From assembly GCA_017860075.1 (NCBI GenBank), contig JAFNAH010000140.1, positions 1 through 5,294 of the forward strand: 5,294 bases of DNA, written 5' to 3'. The translations under genes were made by a program, and so were the position numbers. The notes beneath the pieces are model-generated. The model ran no database searches. It had not been told where the DNA came from and was given only the letters and a program-made list of their open reading frames with translations. The stretch comes from Acidobacteriota bacterium (lineage in GTDB: Bacteria; Acidobacteriota; UBA6911). Shown here in pieces: positions 1 to 5,151 of the stretch (the stretch's first letter is position 1; the number at the start of each line of letters is the position of its first letter).

Positions 1-1
1 C

Positions 2-526
2 TTCCTCAGTATCCCGGAAGGAAACGACATCCTGATTGTCATACTGTCGATCGGCGCGACATGGGGGCGGATGTCCTACTACGTCGCGATGACGACTCTT
101 GGGTCCATTCTCGGCTGCCTCGCGCTGTATACCGTCGGCCGAAAAGGGGGAAGCCCCTTGCTGAAGCGGAGGTTTTCGCCCGAGACGGTCGCCTGGGCGG
201 AGAGGCAGTACGAACGATTCGGCATCCTGACGGTAGTTGTGCCCAGCATCCTGCCGCCGCCAACACCCTTCAAGATTTTCGTCCTCAGCGCCGGAGTCTT
301 CGAGCTGCCCATTTGGGAATTCATCTGTGCCGTTGCCATCGGCCGGACGATTCGCTACGCGATGTGGGGAATTCTGGCGGTTCTCTACGGCCAGGCCGTC
401 AAAGAATACATGCAACAGAACCTGACCCGCGTCGGAATCGTGTTATTCGTCCTTCTCCTGGTTACGCTTCTGGTTATCGGCGGCTTTTACGTCCGCAAGC
501 TGCGGGCGCGCCGGCGCGCTGCCTAG
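2..526 (+). CDS. DedA/VTT-domain (SNARE-associated family) inner-membrane protein, 5'-truncated
   Basis: The reading frame is open from base 2 to the TAG at 524-526 (174 residues), and the start lies upstream of the window. An internal ATG at 71 falls inside an already hydrophobic stretch, so it is not taken as the start. Visible in order: a hydrophobic helix (about residues 24-45) ending in YTVGRKGG, an amphipathic linker with ERQYERFG, a proline-rich re-entrant segment with PPPTPFK (about 85-91), a helix containing GRTIRY (about 114-119), and a last membrane helix ending in the basic tail RKLRARRRAA. The proline-rich loop followed by a downstream GR-x-x-R matches the VTT/DedA fold. DedA proteins are linked to lipid-carrier (undecaprenyl phosphate) or phospholipid flipping and membrane homeostasis; a role for this one is inferred. 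It is separated from the next gene by about 210 bases, so it is probably a different transcription unit. Confidence 0.85.
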   Translation, partial: FLSIPEGNDILIVILSIGATWGRMSYYVAMTTLGSILGCLALYTVGRKGGSPLLKRRFSPETVAWAERQYERFGILTVVVPSILPPPTPFKIFVLSAGVFELPIWEFICAVAIGRTIRYAMWGILAVLYGQAVKEYMQQNLTRVGIVLFVLLLVTLLVIGGFYVRKLRARRRAA

Positions 527-672
527 GGTGCAGATTTTGCCGCCAACGGTCGAGCGATTGTGCATCAGGAGGGGGTCAGCGGAGCTGCTCGAATCCGCCG
601 GACGACTCGGGCCGACGCCTGGAGTCAAAGCCGGCCCGCGCGACGGCCTGCCGCCGGATCAGGTGATTTGGG

Positions 673-701
673 TTGTTAAATCGTGCGCTGTCTGTTAGAT
701 T
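673..701 (+). promoter_or_regulatory. Candidate sigma70-like promoter upstream of the lipoprotein-ABC operon
   Basis: TTGTTA (673-678) and TAGATT (696-701) are separated by 17 bases. Each matches 4 of 6 consensus positions (TTGACA/TATAAT). This is the most AT-rich part of the 527-737 gap and lies 37 bases before the ATG at 738, which would give a 5' leader of about 30 bases. It is a pattern match only; GC-rich genomes give such matches by chance. Confidence 0.3.
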
Positions 702-737
702 CAGCGCCGCACTGAGGTCGATGCGGTTGGGCTTTTG

Positions 738-1661
738 ATGAGGATCACGGGAGAAAGAGGCCGGCAGCGCATCATCCGGGCAGGGTTGGCCACGCTTTTG
801 CTGGGTCTGCTGGTCATGGGATCCGGTTGTGTGAAGCGGACTGTCAACGTGCCGGTGTCGGCCAGGATTCGCGAAGCGAAGACGGCGACCCTGGAAGAGT
901 TGCTGTCTCAGCTGGACGGATACACGAATAAGATACTCTCGCTCTCTTCGGCTTCTGTCCGGGTCACGTTTTCTTCGGGAAGGCTCGACGCCGGGAAATT
1001 GCAGGAGTACCGCAGCGCACCTGCGTACATCCTGCTCAAACGCCCCGACATGATCCGGCTGAATGTCCAGAACCCGCTGACAAAGACCACGATTGTCGAA
1101 CTCGTATCCCGCGGCGAGGAGTTTTTTGTCTGGTACCCGCGCGAGAACAAGTTCTTCACGGGCAGGAATGACGTCAAGGAGTTCGAGGTCGAGGGTCAGC
1201 CGGCTTTCTCAGCCCGCCCGATCCATCTTTTTGAGGCGATCCTGCCCCGGAACGTCGCTCCCGAGGCGCCGGAGGAGAGAATCGCCCTGACAGAGGAGCA
1301 GGACGCAAGCACAAAGTATTATGTGCTTATGCTGTTTCACGAAACAGGCGGTCCGCGGATGACACCGGTGCGGAGGCTTTGGATCGACCGCTCCAACCTC
1401 GCGGTGGCGAGGATGGAGACGTTCGCTGAAGACGGTGCCAGGACCAGCACCGTCGATTATTCCGATTTCGTGGAAACGGACGGGTTCATTCTGCCGCTGG
1501 CAGTCCGTATGGAGCGCCCGGCTGACAGGTACCTGTTGAGCCTGCAGTTCAAGGCCTGGCGCGTGAACCCCGATCTGCCGGATAGCGCCTTCGTGCTGAC
1601 GCCGCCGGACGGGGCGCAGCACGTGGTCTTGAAAGAGCGGGGAAGGAGCCAGAACAATTGA
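738..1661 (+). CDS. Exported lipoprotein, LolA/LolB-like (DUF4292-type) beta-fold protein
   Basis: The protein has 307 residues from the ATG at 738; a TTG directly before it (735) is an alternative start, and neither has a strong ribosome binding site. The N-terminus is a lipoprotein signal: basic residues, the hydrophobic run LATLLLGLLVMG, then SG-Cys31 as probable lipidated cysteine. The lipobox is imperfect (Gly at -3). Residue +2 is Val, not the Asp that keeps enterobacterial lipoproteins in the inner membrane. The remainder has alternating beta-strand-like segments: SASVRVTFSS, AYILLKRPDMIRLNV, EEFFVWYPRENKFFTG, RRLWIDRSNLAVARMETF, and near the C-terminus NPDLPDSAFVLTPPDGAQ. The 'K-P-x-x-I-R-L' strand and final 'F-x-L-TPP-x-G' are typical of the LolA/LolB/DUF4292 group. 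It overlaps the permease gene by 4 bases, so they are translated together. A receptor or acceptor role at the outer membrane is inferred; cargo is unknown. Confidence 0.75.
   Translation: MRITGERGRQRIIRAGLATLLLGLLVMGSGCVKRTVNVPVSARIREAKTATLEELLSQLDGYTNKILSLSSASVRVTFSSGRLDAGKLQEYRSAPAYILLKRPDMIRLNVQNPLTKTTIVELVSRGEEFFVWYPRENKFFTGRNDVKEFEVEGQPAFSARPIHLFEAILPRNVAPEAPEERIALTEEQDASTKYYVLMLFHETGGPRMTPVRRLWIDRSNLAVARMETFAEDGARTSTVDYSDFVETDGFILPLAVRMERPADRYLLSLQFKAWRVNPDLPDSAFVLTPPDGAQHVVLKERGRSQNN
1643..1648 (+). promoter_or_regulatory. Strong ribosome binding site deciding the TTG start of the permease
   Basis: AAGGAG lies 9 bases before the TTG at 1658, inside the end of the lipoprotein gene. It is close to ideal in sequence and spacing. 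It supports the unusual TTG start, which overlaps the upstream TGA (1659-1661). Confidence 0.7.
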
Positions 1662-2755
1662 CGCATAGCCTGGTTGCCGCCAATATCCTGTCGCGCCCCA
1701 CCCGCACGCTGATCAGCATCCTGGCGGTGGGAACGGGCGTCATCCTGATGCTTATCATCGGCGGGATCACCACCGGCACGCTCAACGACTACCTCAACCG
1801 GACAATGAGCGTCGGTGCGGATTTCATACTTCAGCCCAGCGGTTCGACGGTCTTCTATGCCTTCTCGAGTGCGGCGCTGCCGATCAAGCTGGCCGACAAG
1901 CTCAGGGAGACGCCGGGCGTAGGGGCCGTGGCGCCGGTGCTGGCCAAATTCAGTTCCGCCGACTTCGGCCTCGTTTTCGGGATCGACCTTGCCACGTATG
2001 ACCAATTCCCCGGCCGGCTGGAGATTCTCGAAGGCCGGAATTCGCTGCAGGGCAACGAAGTAATCGTCGACGACCTGTACGCCATGTCGCATAAGGTGTC
2101 GCCGGGGATGACGGTGGAAATACTCGGGAGGAAGTTCACGATCAGCGCCATCTGCAGGCGCGGGTCCGTGGTGCGGGTCTTCGTGCCGCTCCCGACCCTG
2201 CAGCAGATGAACGGCACCGAGGACAAGGTAACCATAATGTTCATCAAGGCAGCCCCGGGCGCCGACGTGGAGAGCGTCTTCAGGGAGTTGCACCGGGCCT
2301 ACCCGGGACTCGCCCTTGTGAGAACGACCGATCCGTCGGTGCTTCTGGCGGATACGAGGATGCCCGGACTTAAGGAGTTCCGGCTGACGGTCGTTACGGT
2401 TTCGATGCTGATCAGCTTCATGGTGATCCTGCTGGCGATGTATACGACGATTTTCGAGCGCACCCGGGAAATCGGGATCCTGAAGTCCATGGGAGCGTCA
2501 AAAGCTTTTATCGTTGGCTTGATTTTGCGGGAATCTGTTATCATATCCCTTTTAGGGATAGCTTTTGGCGTGGGAGCGAGCCTGATTATTCGCAAGCTCA
2601 TCACAACGGCTTTCCCGACACTGCAGGTGGATATGACGTTTGTGGAGGTGCTTCGCGGCAGCCTCCTGGGCCTCCTGGGAGGGACTCTAGGCGCGTTATA
2701 TCCGGCCTATAAGGCCGCCAGAATGGATCCCGTGCAGGCACTGAGTTACGAATAG
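1658..2755 (+). CDS. ABC transporter permease, FtsX/MacB/LolC-E type
   Basis: The protein has 365 residues and four predicted membrane helices in the FtsX/MacB layout: helix 1 at about 17-40, preceded by the N-terminal elbow NILSRPTRT; a periplasmic domain at about 41-240 (MacB_PCD-like, with [11 protein letters not shown] and [14 protein letters not shown]); and helices at about 243-263, 287-310 and 329-349. The cytoplasmic loop [15 protein letters not shown] (267-281) is the conserved coupling segment that contacts the ATPase, and the C-terminus [18 protein letters not shown] is the usual ending of the family. Such permeases do not pass substrate through a channel; they transmit ATP-driven motion to the periplasmic domain, for example to release lipoproteins (LolCDE) or drive efflux (MacB). 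The TTG start is supported by AAGGAG at 1643-1648. Only one permease gene is present, suggesting a homodimer. LolC-like versus MacB-like function cannot be decided from this sequence alone. Confidence 0.92.
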   Translation: MTHSLVAANILSRPTRTLISILAVGTGVILMLIIGGITTGTLNDYLNRTMSVGADFILQPSGSTVFYAFSSAALPIKLADKLRETPGVGAVAPVLAKFSSADFGLVFGIDLATYDQFPGRLEILEGRNSLQGNEVIVDDLYAMSHKVSPGMTVEILGRKFTISAICRRGSVVRVFVPLPTLQQMNGTEDKVTIMFIKAAPGADVESVFRELHRAYPGLALVRTTDPSVLLADTRMPGLKEFRLTVVTVSMLISFMVILLAMYTTIFERTREIGILKSMGASKAFIVGLILRESVIISLLGIAFGVGASLIIRKLITTAFPTLQVDMTFVEVLRGSLLGLLGGTLGALYPAYKAARMDPVQALSYE

Positions 2756-2759
2756 GAAT

Positions 2760-3497
2760 ATGACGGCGATGGGAGAAGGACTGCGCGGAAGCATTGAAAC
2801 CACCGGCCTTACGATGATTTACAGGTCGGGTAAGGTTGAAGTGCCGGCGATCCGCGAAATCAACCTGACGGTGGGGCCGGGGGAGTTCGTCGCGATCATG
2901 GGGCCTTCGGGCTGCGGCAAATCGACCCTGCTGCACCTGCTTGGAGGATTGGTCCGGCCGACAAGAGGGCAGGTCCTCATCGACGGCATCGACATCGCGA
3001 AGCTCTCGGATGCCGAACGCACGGCCGTGCGGCGCGAGAAGGTCGGCTATATCTTCCAGCGCTTCAACCTGCTCCCGAACATATCCGCCCGGGCCAACAT
3101 CGAGCTTGCCAAACGGATCCATGGGAACGGGCACGCGAATCTCTACAAGGACGACCACATCCTCGCGCTGCTGGGCATCAAGGAGAAGATAGGTTTTCGC
3201 CCCACGGAACTATCGGGCGGCGAGCAGCAACGCGTGGCGATCGCCAGGGCGGTTATCAACCAGCCCTCGATTCTGCTTGCGGACGAGCCGACGGGGAATC
3301 TCGACTCGCACAACTCGCGTCTCGTTCTTACGCTGCTGCAGGACCTCAACCAGCGGCTCGGCCAGACGATCGTCATGATTACTCATGATTCGGAAGCGGC
3401 GTCGATGGCCAACCACGTGATCGAAATGAGAGACGGCCGGATACTGGCGCGCACACATCATTTCGTCTACGAGCCCGAGTTCGAGGGATTGTTTTGA
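2760..3497 (+). CDS. ABC transporter ATP-binding protein, LolD/MacB family
   Basis: The protein has 245 residues with a complete set of nucleotide-binding motifs: Walker [10 protein letters not shown] (48-56), Q-loop Gln100 in [10 protein letters not shown], signature [14 protein letters not shown] (151-164), Walker B ILLADEP with catalytic Glu176, D-loop NLDS (180-183) and switch His209. The 'F-Q-x-F-N-L-L-P' stretch and the '[10 protein letters not shown]' block are hallmarks of the LolD/MacB/FtsE subgroup that pairs with FtsX-type permeases, which fits the permease ending 4 bases upstream. It should sit on the cytoplasmic face and power that permease. The start is ambiguous: AGGA at 2754-2757 is only 2 bases from the ATG at 2760 but 11 bases from a second in-frame ATG at 2769, which may be the real start. 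The extra C-terminal tail after ARTHH ([12 protein letters not shown]) is short and unremarkable. Confidence 0.95.
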   Translation: MTAMGEGLRGSIETTGLTMIYRSGKVEVPAIREINLTVGPGEFVAIMGPSGCGKSTLLHLLGGLVRPTRGQVLIDGIDIAKLSDAERTAVRREKVGYIFQRFNLLPNISARANIELAKRIHGNGHANLYKDDHILALLGIKEKIGFRPTELSGGEQQRVAIARAVINQPSILLADEPTGNLDSHNSRLVLTLLQDLNQRLGQTIVMITHDSEAASMANHVIEMRDGRILARTHHFVYEPEFEGLF

Positions 3498-3573
3498 CTG
3501 CAACGACGCGCCTGAGGAACGGGCGGTGCGGAGTGCAGCGAAGACTATCCCCGGCGCCCCACCGGCGGGCGCT

Positions 3574-3609
3574 GTCACGCTCCAAAGAAGCGTGTGACCG
3601 GTCACGCTC
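3574..3609. promoter_or_regulatory. Cluster of GTCAC repeats with a 12-base palindrome; candidate operator
   Basis: GTCACGCTC occurs at 3574-3582 and again at 3601-3609. An inverted copy, AGCGTGTGAC, lies between them at about 3589-3598. GTGACCGGTCAC (3594-3605) is a perfect 12-base palindrome. The cluster lies in the spacer between the ATPase gene and the small membrane-protein gene, just before the latter's start. A dimeric regulator site is plausible, but no regulator is encoded in the window. Confidence 0.35.
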
Positions 3610-3627
3610 TCTGAAGTGCTGACGGAA

Positions 3628-3861
3628 ATGGCGAAGCTCGGCGGCACGCTGCGGAACGTTTTCACCTGGACATACTCCCGGGGCACCATACCCTACGACA
3701 TCATCTGCGCGCTGATCATCCTTTTCATCTTCCTGACCCCGAGCAGTTGCTTCGTCAGGAAGCCTGCCGCCCCTGATGACCATTCCCGCGTGCACCAGGA
3801 GAGTGCCGGCGCCGCGCAGGCGGCGATTCCCACGGCGGCCGGCGGGCCTGCTCAAAGATAG
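3628..3861 (+). CDS. Small single-pass membrane protein, uncharacterised
   Basis: The protein has 77 residues from the ATG at 3628 (81 from an in-frame GTG at 3616). I prefer the ATG because GAAG lies 11 bases upstream, but neither start has a good ribosome binding site. An amphipathic N-terminus (MAKLGGTLRNVFTWTY) leads into SRGTIPYD, one membrane helix (about residues 24-38, IICALIILFIFLTP) and a basic SSCFVRK flank. A low-complexity Ala/Gly/Pro/Gln tail follows, probably disordered. I recall similar short proteins with 'RG-x-x-x-YD...FIFLTP' next to LolA-like genes in Acidobacteriota; this is memory, not a search. The hydrophobic segment is interrupted in the competing frames, which supports this frame. 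Position between the ABC genes and the LolA-like gene (54 bases upstream of it) suggests a link to envelope trafficking. Function unknown. Confidence 0.6.
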   Translation: MAKLGGTLRNVFTWTYSRGTIPYDIICALIILFIFLTPSSCFVRKPAAPDDHSRVHQESAGAAQAAIPTAAGGPAQR

Positions 3862-3915
3862 AGCAACTCGAGCACCGAATCCGCATCTACCCTGTTGGGA
3901 CCTTTCAGGCTGCCT

Positions 3916-4608
3916 ATGAGACACTTCCGGACTGTACCGATGTTGACCCTGTTACTCGCTGCCGGCCTCTATGCGCAAGGCAAGCCCCCGGCCGAACTTG
4001 ACCAGGCGCTCTCGAAAATGGAGGCGGTGGGGAAGACCTTCCGGAGTTTCAGCGCCGCATTCACCCAGAAGAAATACACGGCCGTGCTGAGCGAGTTCGA
4101 TACGCCCGAGAGCGGCGAGTTCCTCTACGCGCGCGCCCGGGACGGTTCGGCCCTGTTGCGGCAGGAGGTGCAGAAGCCGGCCTCGCGAATCCTCACGATC
4201 TCCGGCGGCGTGGCGACGATCTATCAGCCCGGTATCAAGCAGGCCCAGATCGTGAGCCTGGGGAAAAACAAGGACAAGGCCGAGTACCTGGCGCTGGGCG
4301 TCGGGCAGTCGCCCGGCAAGCTGAGGGAGTCGTTCACCATCGAGTACCAGAAGACGGAGAGCCTCAACGGCGCTCCCTGCTGGATCCTGCTGTTCAAACC
4401 CAGGAGCCAGGCCGCCGCAGCGTACTTCTCCGGGATCACGCTGTGGGTCAAGAAGGCGAGCGGAGTGCCCGTCCAGGAGAAGCTGCAGGAACCGAACGGC
4501 GACTACCTGCTGGTGACGTTCTCGGGCGAGAAGCTCAATCTGGCTATTCCGGAGTCGAAATTCGAGCAGAAGCTGCCGCCGGGCACGGACATTCAGCGTC
4601 TGCGGTGA
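3916..4608 (+). CDS. lolA: LolA-like outer-membrane lipoprotein carrier protein (periplasmic)
   Basis: The protein has 230 residues from the ATG at 3916, chosen because it places a compact signal peptide at the N-terminus and has AGG 6 bases upstream; a TTG at 3895 would add 7 residues. The signal peptide runs MRHFRTVP, then MLTLLLAAGL, then YA with likely signal peptidase I cleavage after Ala20. There is no lipobox, so the mature protein should be soluble in the periplasm. The body matches the LolA pattern: a first helix with MEAVGKTFRSF, then SAAFTQKKY, SGEFLYAR, LLRQEVQKP, LTISGGVATIYQPGIKQAQIVSL, later GITLWVKKASGVPVQEK and YLLVTFSGEKLN. 'F-T-Q', 'G-x-x-x-Y-x-P' and the paired late strands are typical. 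LolA takes lipoproteins released by an FtsX-type ABC transporter, and the flanking operon encodes such a transporter. Strict orthology to proteobacterial LolA is not shown; it may carry another lipid-linked cargo. Confidence 0.8.
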   Translation: MRHFRTVPMLTLLLAAGLYAQGKPPAELDQALSKMEAVGKTFRSFSAAFTQKKYTAVLSEFDTPESGEFLYARARDGSALLRQEVQKPASRILTISGGVATIYQPGIKQAQIVSLGKNKDKAEYLALGVGQSPGKLRESFTIEYQKTESLNGAPCWILLFKPRSQAAAAYFSGITLWVKKASGVPVQEKLQEPNGDYLLVTFSGEKLNLAIPESKFEQKLPPGTDIQRLR

Positions 4609-4643
4609 CAAGCAGAATGCAGAATTCGGAACTCAGCGCGCGG

Positions 4644-4688
4644 TGGCCCGGGCCAGAAACTCGGTTCAAGGAACCTCCGGAGAGAGTT
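4644..4688. repeat. Palindrome and nested hairpin just downstream of the lolA-like gene
   Basis: TGGCCCGGGCCA (4644-4655) is a perfect 12-base palindrome. It is followed by a nested stem: AACTC (4658-4662) pairs with GAGTT (4684-4688) around GGTTC-AAG-GAACC (4663-4675). No T-run follows, so it is not a standard intrinsic terminator. It may belong to the repeat element that begins a few bases later, or act in 3' end formation. Confidence 0.4.
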
Positions 4689-4698
4689 CACAAGTCAA

Positions 4699-4734
4699 CG
4701 CCGTGCGGCGCGTCGGAGAAGCTGTGAAATAATC
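4699..4734 (+). repeat. Left terminal inverted repeat of the intergenic element
   Basis: 36-base arm beginning CGCCGTGCGGCG and ending GAAATAATC. It matches the reverse complement of 4992-5027 at 30 of 36 positions without gaps. Its outer 12 bases are themselves a small palindrome (CGCCG-TG-CGGCG). Confidence 0.75.
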
Positions 4735-4752
4735 ATTCGATTCCGGTGTATC

Positions 4753-4765
4753 GGCCCTTCGGGCC
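4753..4765. repeat. Short perfect hairpin GGCCC-TTC-GGGCC
   Basis: Five G/C pairs close a TTC loop. It is the first hairpin inside the left terminal repeat. It appears to be an insertion in the left arm relative to the right arm, where the matching GAACC sits much closer to the repeat. Confidence 0.55.
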
Positions 4766-4784
4766 TCGGTTCTTTTCGTAATCG

Positions 4785-4812
4785 GTAACCGCGCGCTCAC
4801 GCGCGCGGCTAC
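4785..4812. repeat. Strong GC hairpin with TCAC loop
   Basis: CCGCGCGC (4789-4796) and GCGCGCGG (4801-4808) form a perfect 8-base-pair stem around TCAC. GTA (4785-4787) and TAC (4810-4812) extend it past one mismatch. There is no T-run after it, so it does not read as an intrinsic terminator. Confidence 0.6.
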
Positions 4813-4843
4813 ACACTTCCGGCGCTTCGCGCCTGGAATGTGT
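4811..4843. repeat. Long bulged hairpin ACACA-TTCC-GGCGC
   Basis: ACACA, TTCC and GGCGC on the left pair with GCGCC, GGAA and TGTGT on the right around a TTC loop, with single-base bulges C4816 and T4834: 14 pairs in all. Its first two bases overlap the foot of the preceding hairpin, so the outermost pairs of the two cannot form together. Confidence 0.6.
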
Positions 4844-4889
4844 GCCCAGCCGATCAACGCACAAGGCACGCAACCATTTCCAGTCCAGC

Positions 4890-4956
4890 CTCGAAGAGGC
4901 GGTAGTGCGTAGGCCCGGCCGTAAGGCCGGGATCAAGAACCGCCGAACCCTTCGAG
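4890..4956. repeat. Three-tier compound hairpin with GTAA tetraloop
   Basis: The outer stem is CTCGAAG (4890-4896) with CTTCGAG (4950-4956). The middle stem is GGCGGT (4898-4903) with ACCGCC (4939-4944). The inner stem is CCCGGCC (4914-4920) with GGCCGGG (4925-4931), closed by GTAA, a GNRA-type loop if transcribed. All 20 pairs are Watson-Crick, separated by internal loops. A competing small hairpin GCCTC-GAA-GAGGC (4888-4900) uses the same left side. Confidence 0.6.
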
Positions 4957-4991
4957 CGCCAAAGGTGCGGCACAGGAACCATGACGGCCGT

Positions 4992-5027
4992 GATTTGTTC
5001 ACAGCTTCGGAGACCCGCCGCACGGCG
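4992..5027 (-). repeat. Right terminal inverted repeat of the intergenic element
   Basis: Inverted partner of 4699-4734, 30 of 36 matching. It contains TTCACAGCTTC and ends CGCCGCACGGCG. The six differences fall outside the two cores, in three single or clustered positions, consistent with drift of an old pair of ends. Confidence 0.75.
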
Positions 5028-5151
5028 AGCCGAGGGGAGCAGCTCGCGGCACTCGTTCAGGCTTAGGCATCCGTCCAATTATGCGAAGCGTTGCCGGCTA
5101 TTCCGACCGCAGATCTTGATCAGCCACGCAGGCCGGACAGGATGTCACGTC

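Larger units (their letters stand above)
4699..5027. repeat. Inverted-repeat-bounded, hairpin-rich intergenic element (about 329 bases)
   Basis: The left arm 4699-4734 and right arm 4992-5027 are inverted copies of each other, 36 bases with 30 matches; the shared cores are CGCCGTGCGGCG and GAAGCTGTGAA. Between them lie several strong hairpins: 4753-4765, 4785-4812, 4811-4843 and the compound stem 4890-4956. GGTTC (4768-4772) also pairs with GAACC (4976-4980), extending the arms inward. The element fills the gap between two genes whose 3' ends face each other, the usual location of dispersed palindromic repeats. No transposase is inside and no clear target duplication is seen at the edges. Open frames across it have odd composition and appear on both strands, as expected for GC-rich palindromic DNA rather than genes. 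A MITE-like element or a structured RNA are the two main readings. Confidence 0.65.

Noticed and set aside
61..666. A 201-codon plus-strand frame across the VTT gene and the following gap
   Set aside because: It is in a shifted frame over a clear membrane-protein gene and is full of Arg/Ser/Pro/Cys typical of out-of-frame GC-rich DNA.
528..698. A 56-codon plus-strand frame starting with GTG right after the VTT gene stop
   Set aside because: The product (with PPTVERL and GLPPDQVIWVV) is not absurd, but there is no ribosome binding site, no family I recognise, and it ends inside the candidate promoter. The 527-737 gap otherwise shows nothing firm.
721..738. A five-codon upstream frame whose TGA overlaps the lipoprotein ATG
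   Set aside because: GAGG at 714-717 is too close to its ATG for good initiation, and such short frames are common by chance. A coupling leader is possible but not supported.
1457..2293. A 278-codon minus-strand frame opposite the lipoprotein and permease genes
   Set aside because: It has His/Arg/Gly-rich composition with no domain, and it is antisense to a permease with clear family motifs.
3554..3572. Hairpin GCGCCC-7-GGGCGC after the ATPase gene, considered as a terminator
   Set aside because: Six pairs only and no T-run after it, so an intrinsic terminator cannot be claimed; Rho-dependent ending or read-through remains open.
3379..3924. A 181-codon minus-strand frame opposite the ATPase end and the small membrane protein
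   Set aside because: Arg/Gly-rich with no recognisable motif; the plus-strand frame has a real membrane helix instead.
3952..4611. A 219-codon minus-strand frame opposite the lolA-like gene
   Set aside because: Leu/Arg/Gln-rich mirror of a GC-biased gene; the plus strand has a signal peptide and LolA pattern.
4699..5027. Reading the repeats as a CRISPR array or as an insertion sequence
   Set aside because: There are no regularly spaced direct repeats with unique spacers, no cas gene, and no transposase inside the inverted ends.
4733..5066. Open frames on both strands across the intergenic element
   Set aside because: They span hairpins and an inverted repeat, have Arg/Ser-rich composition and lack ribosome binding sites. 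They are best explained as translations of repeat DNA.
5028..5151. The stretch between the element and the minus-strand gene
   Set aside because: No gene, terminator or repeat could be supported there on either strand.
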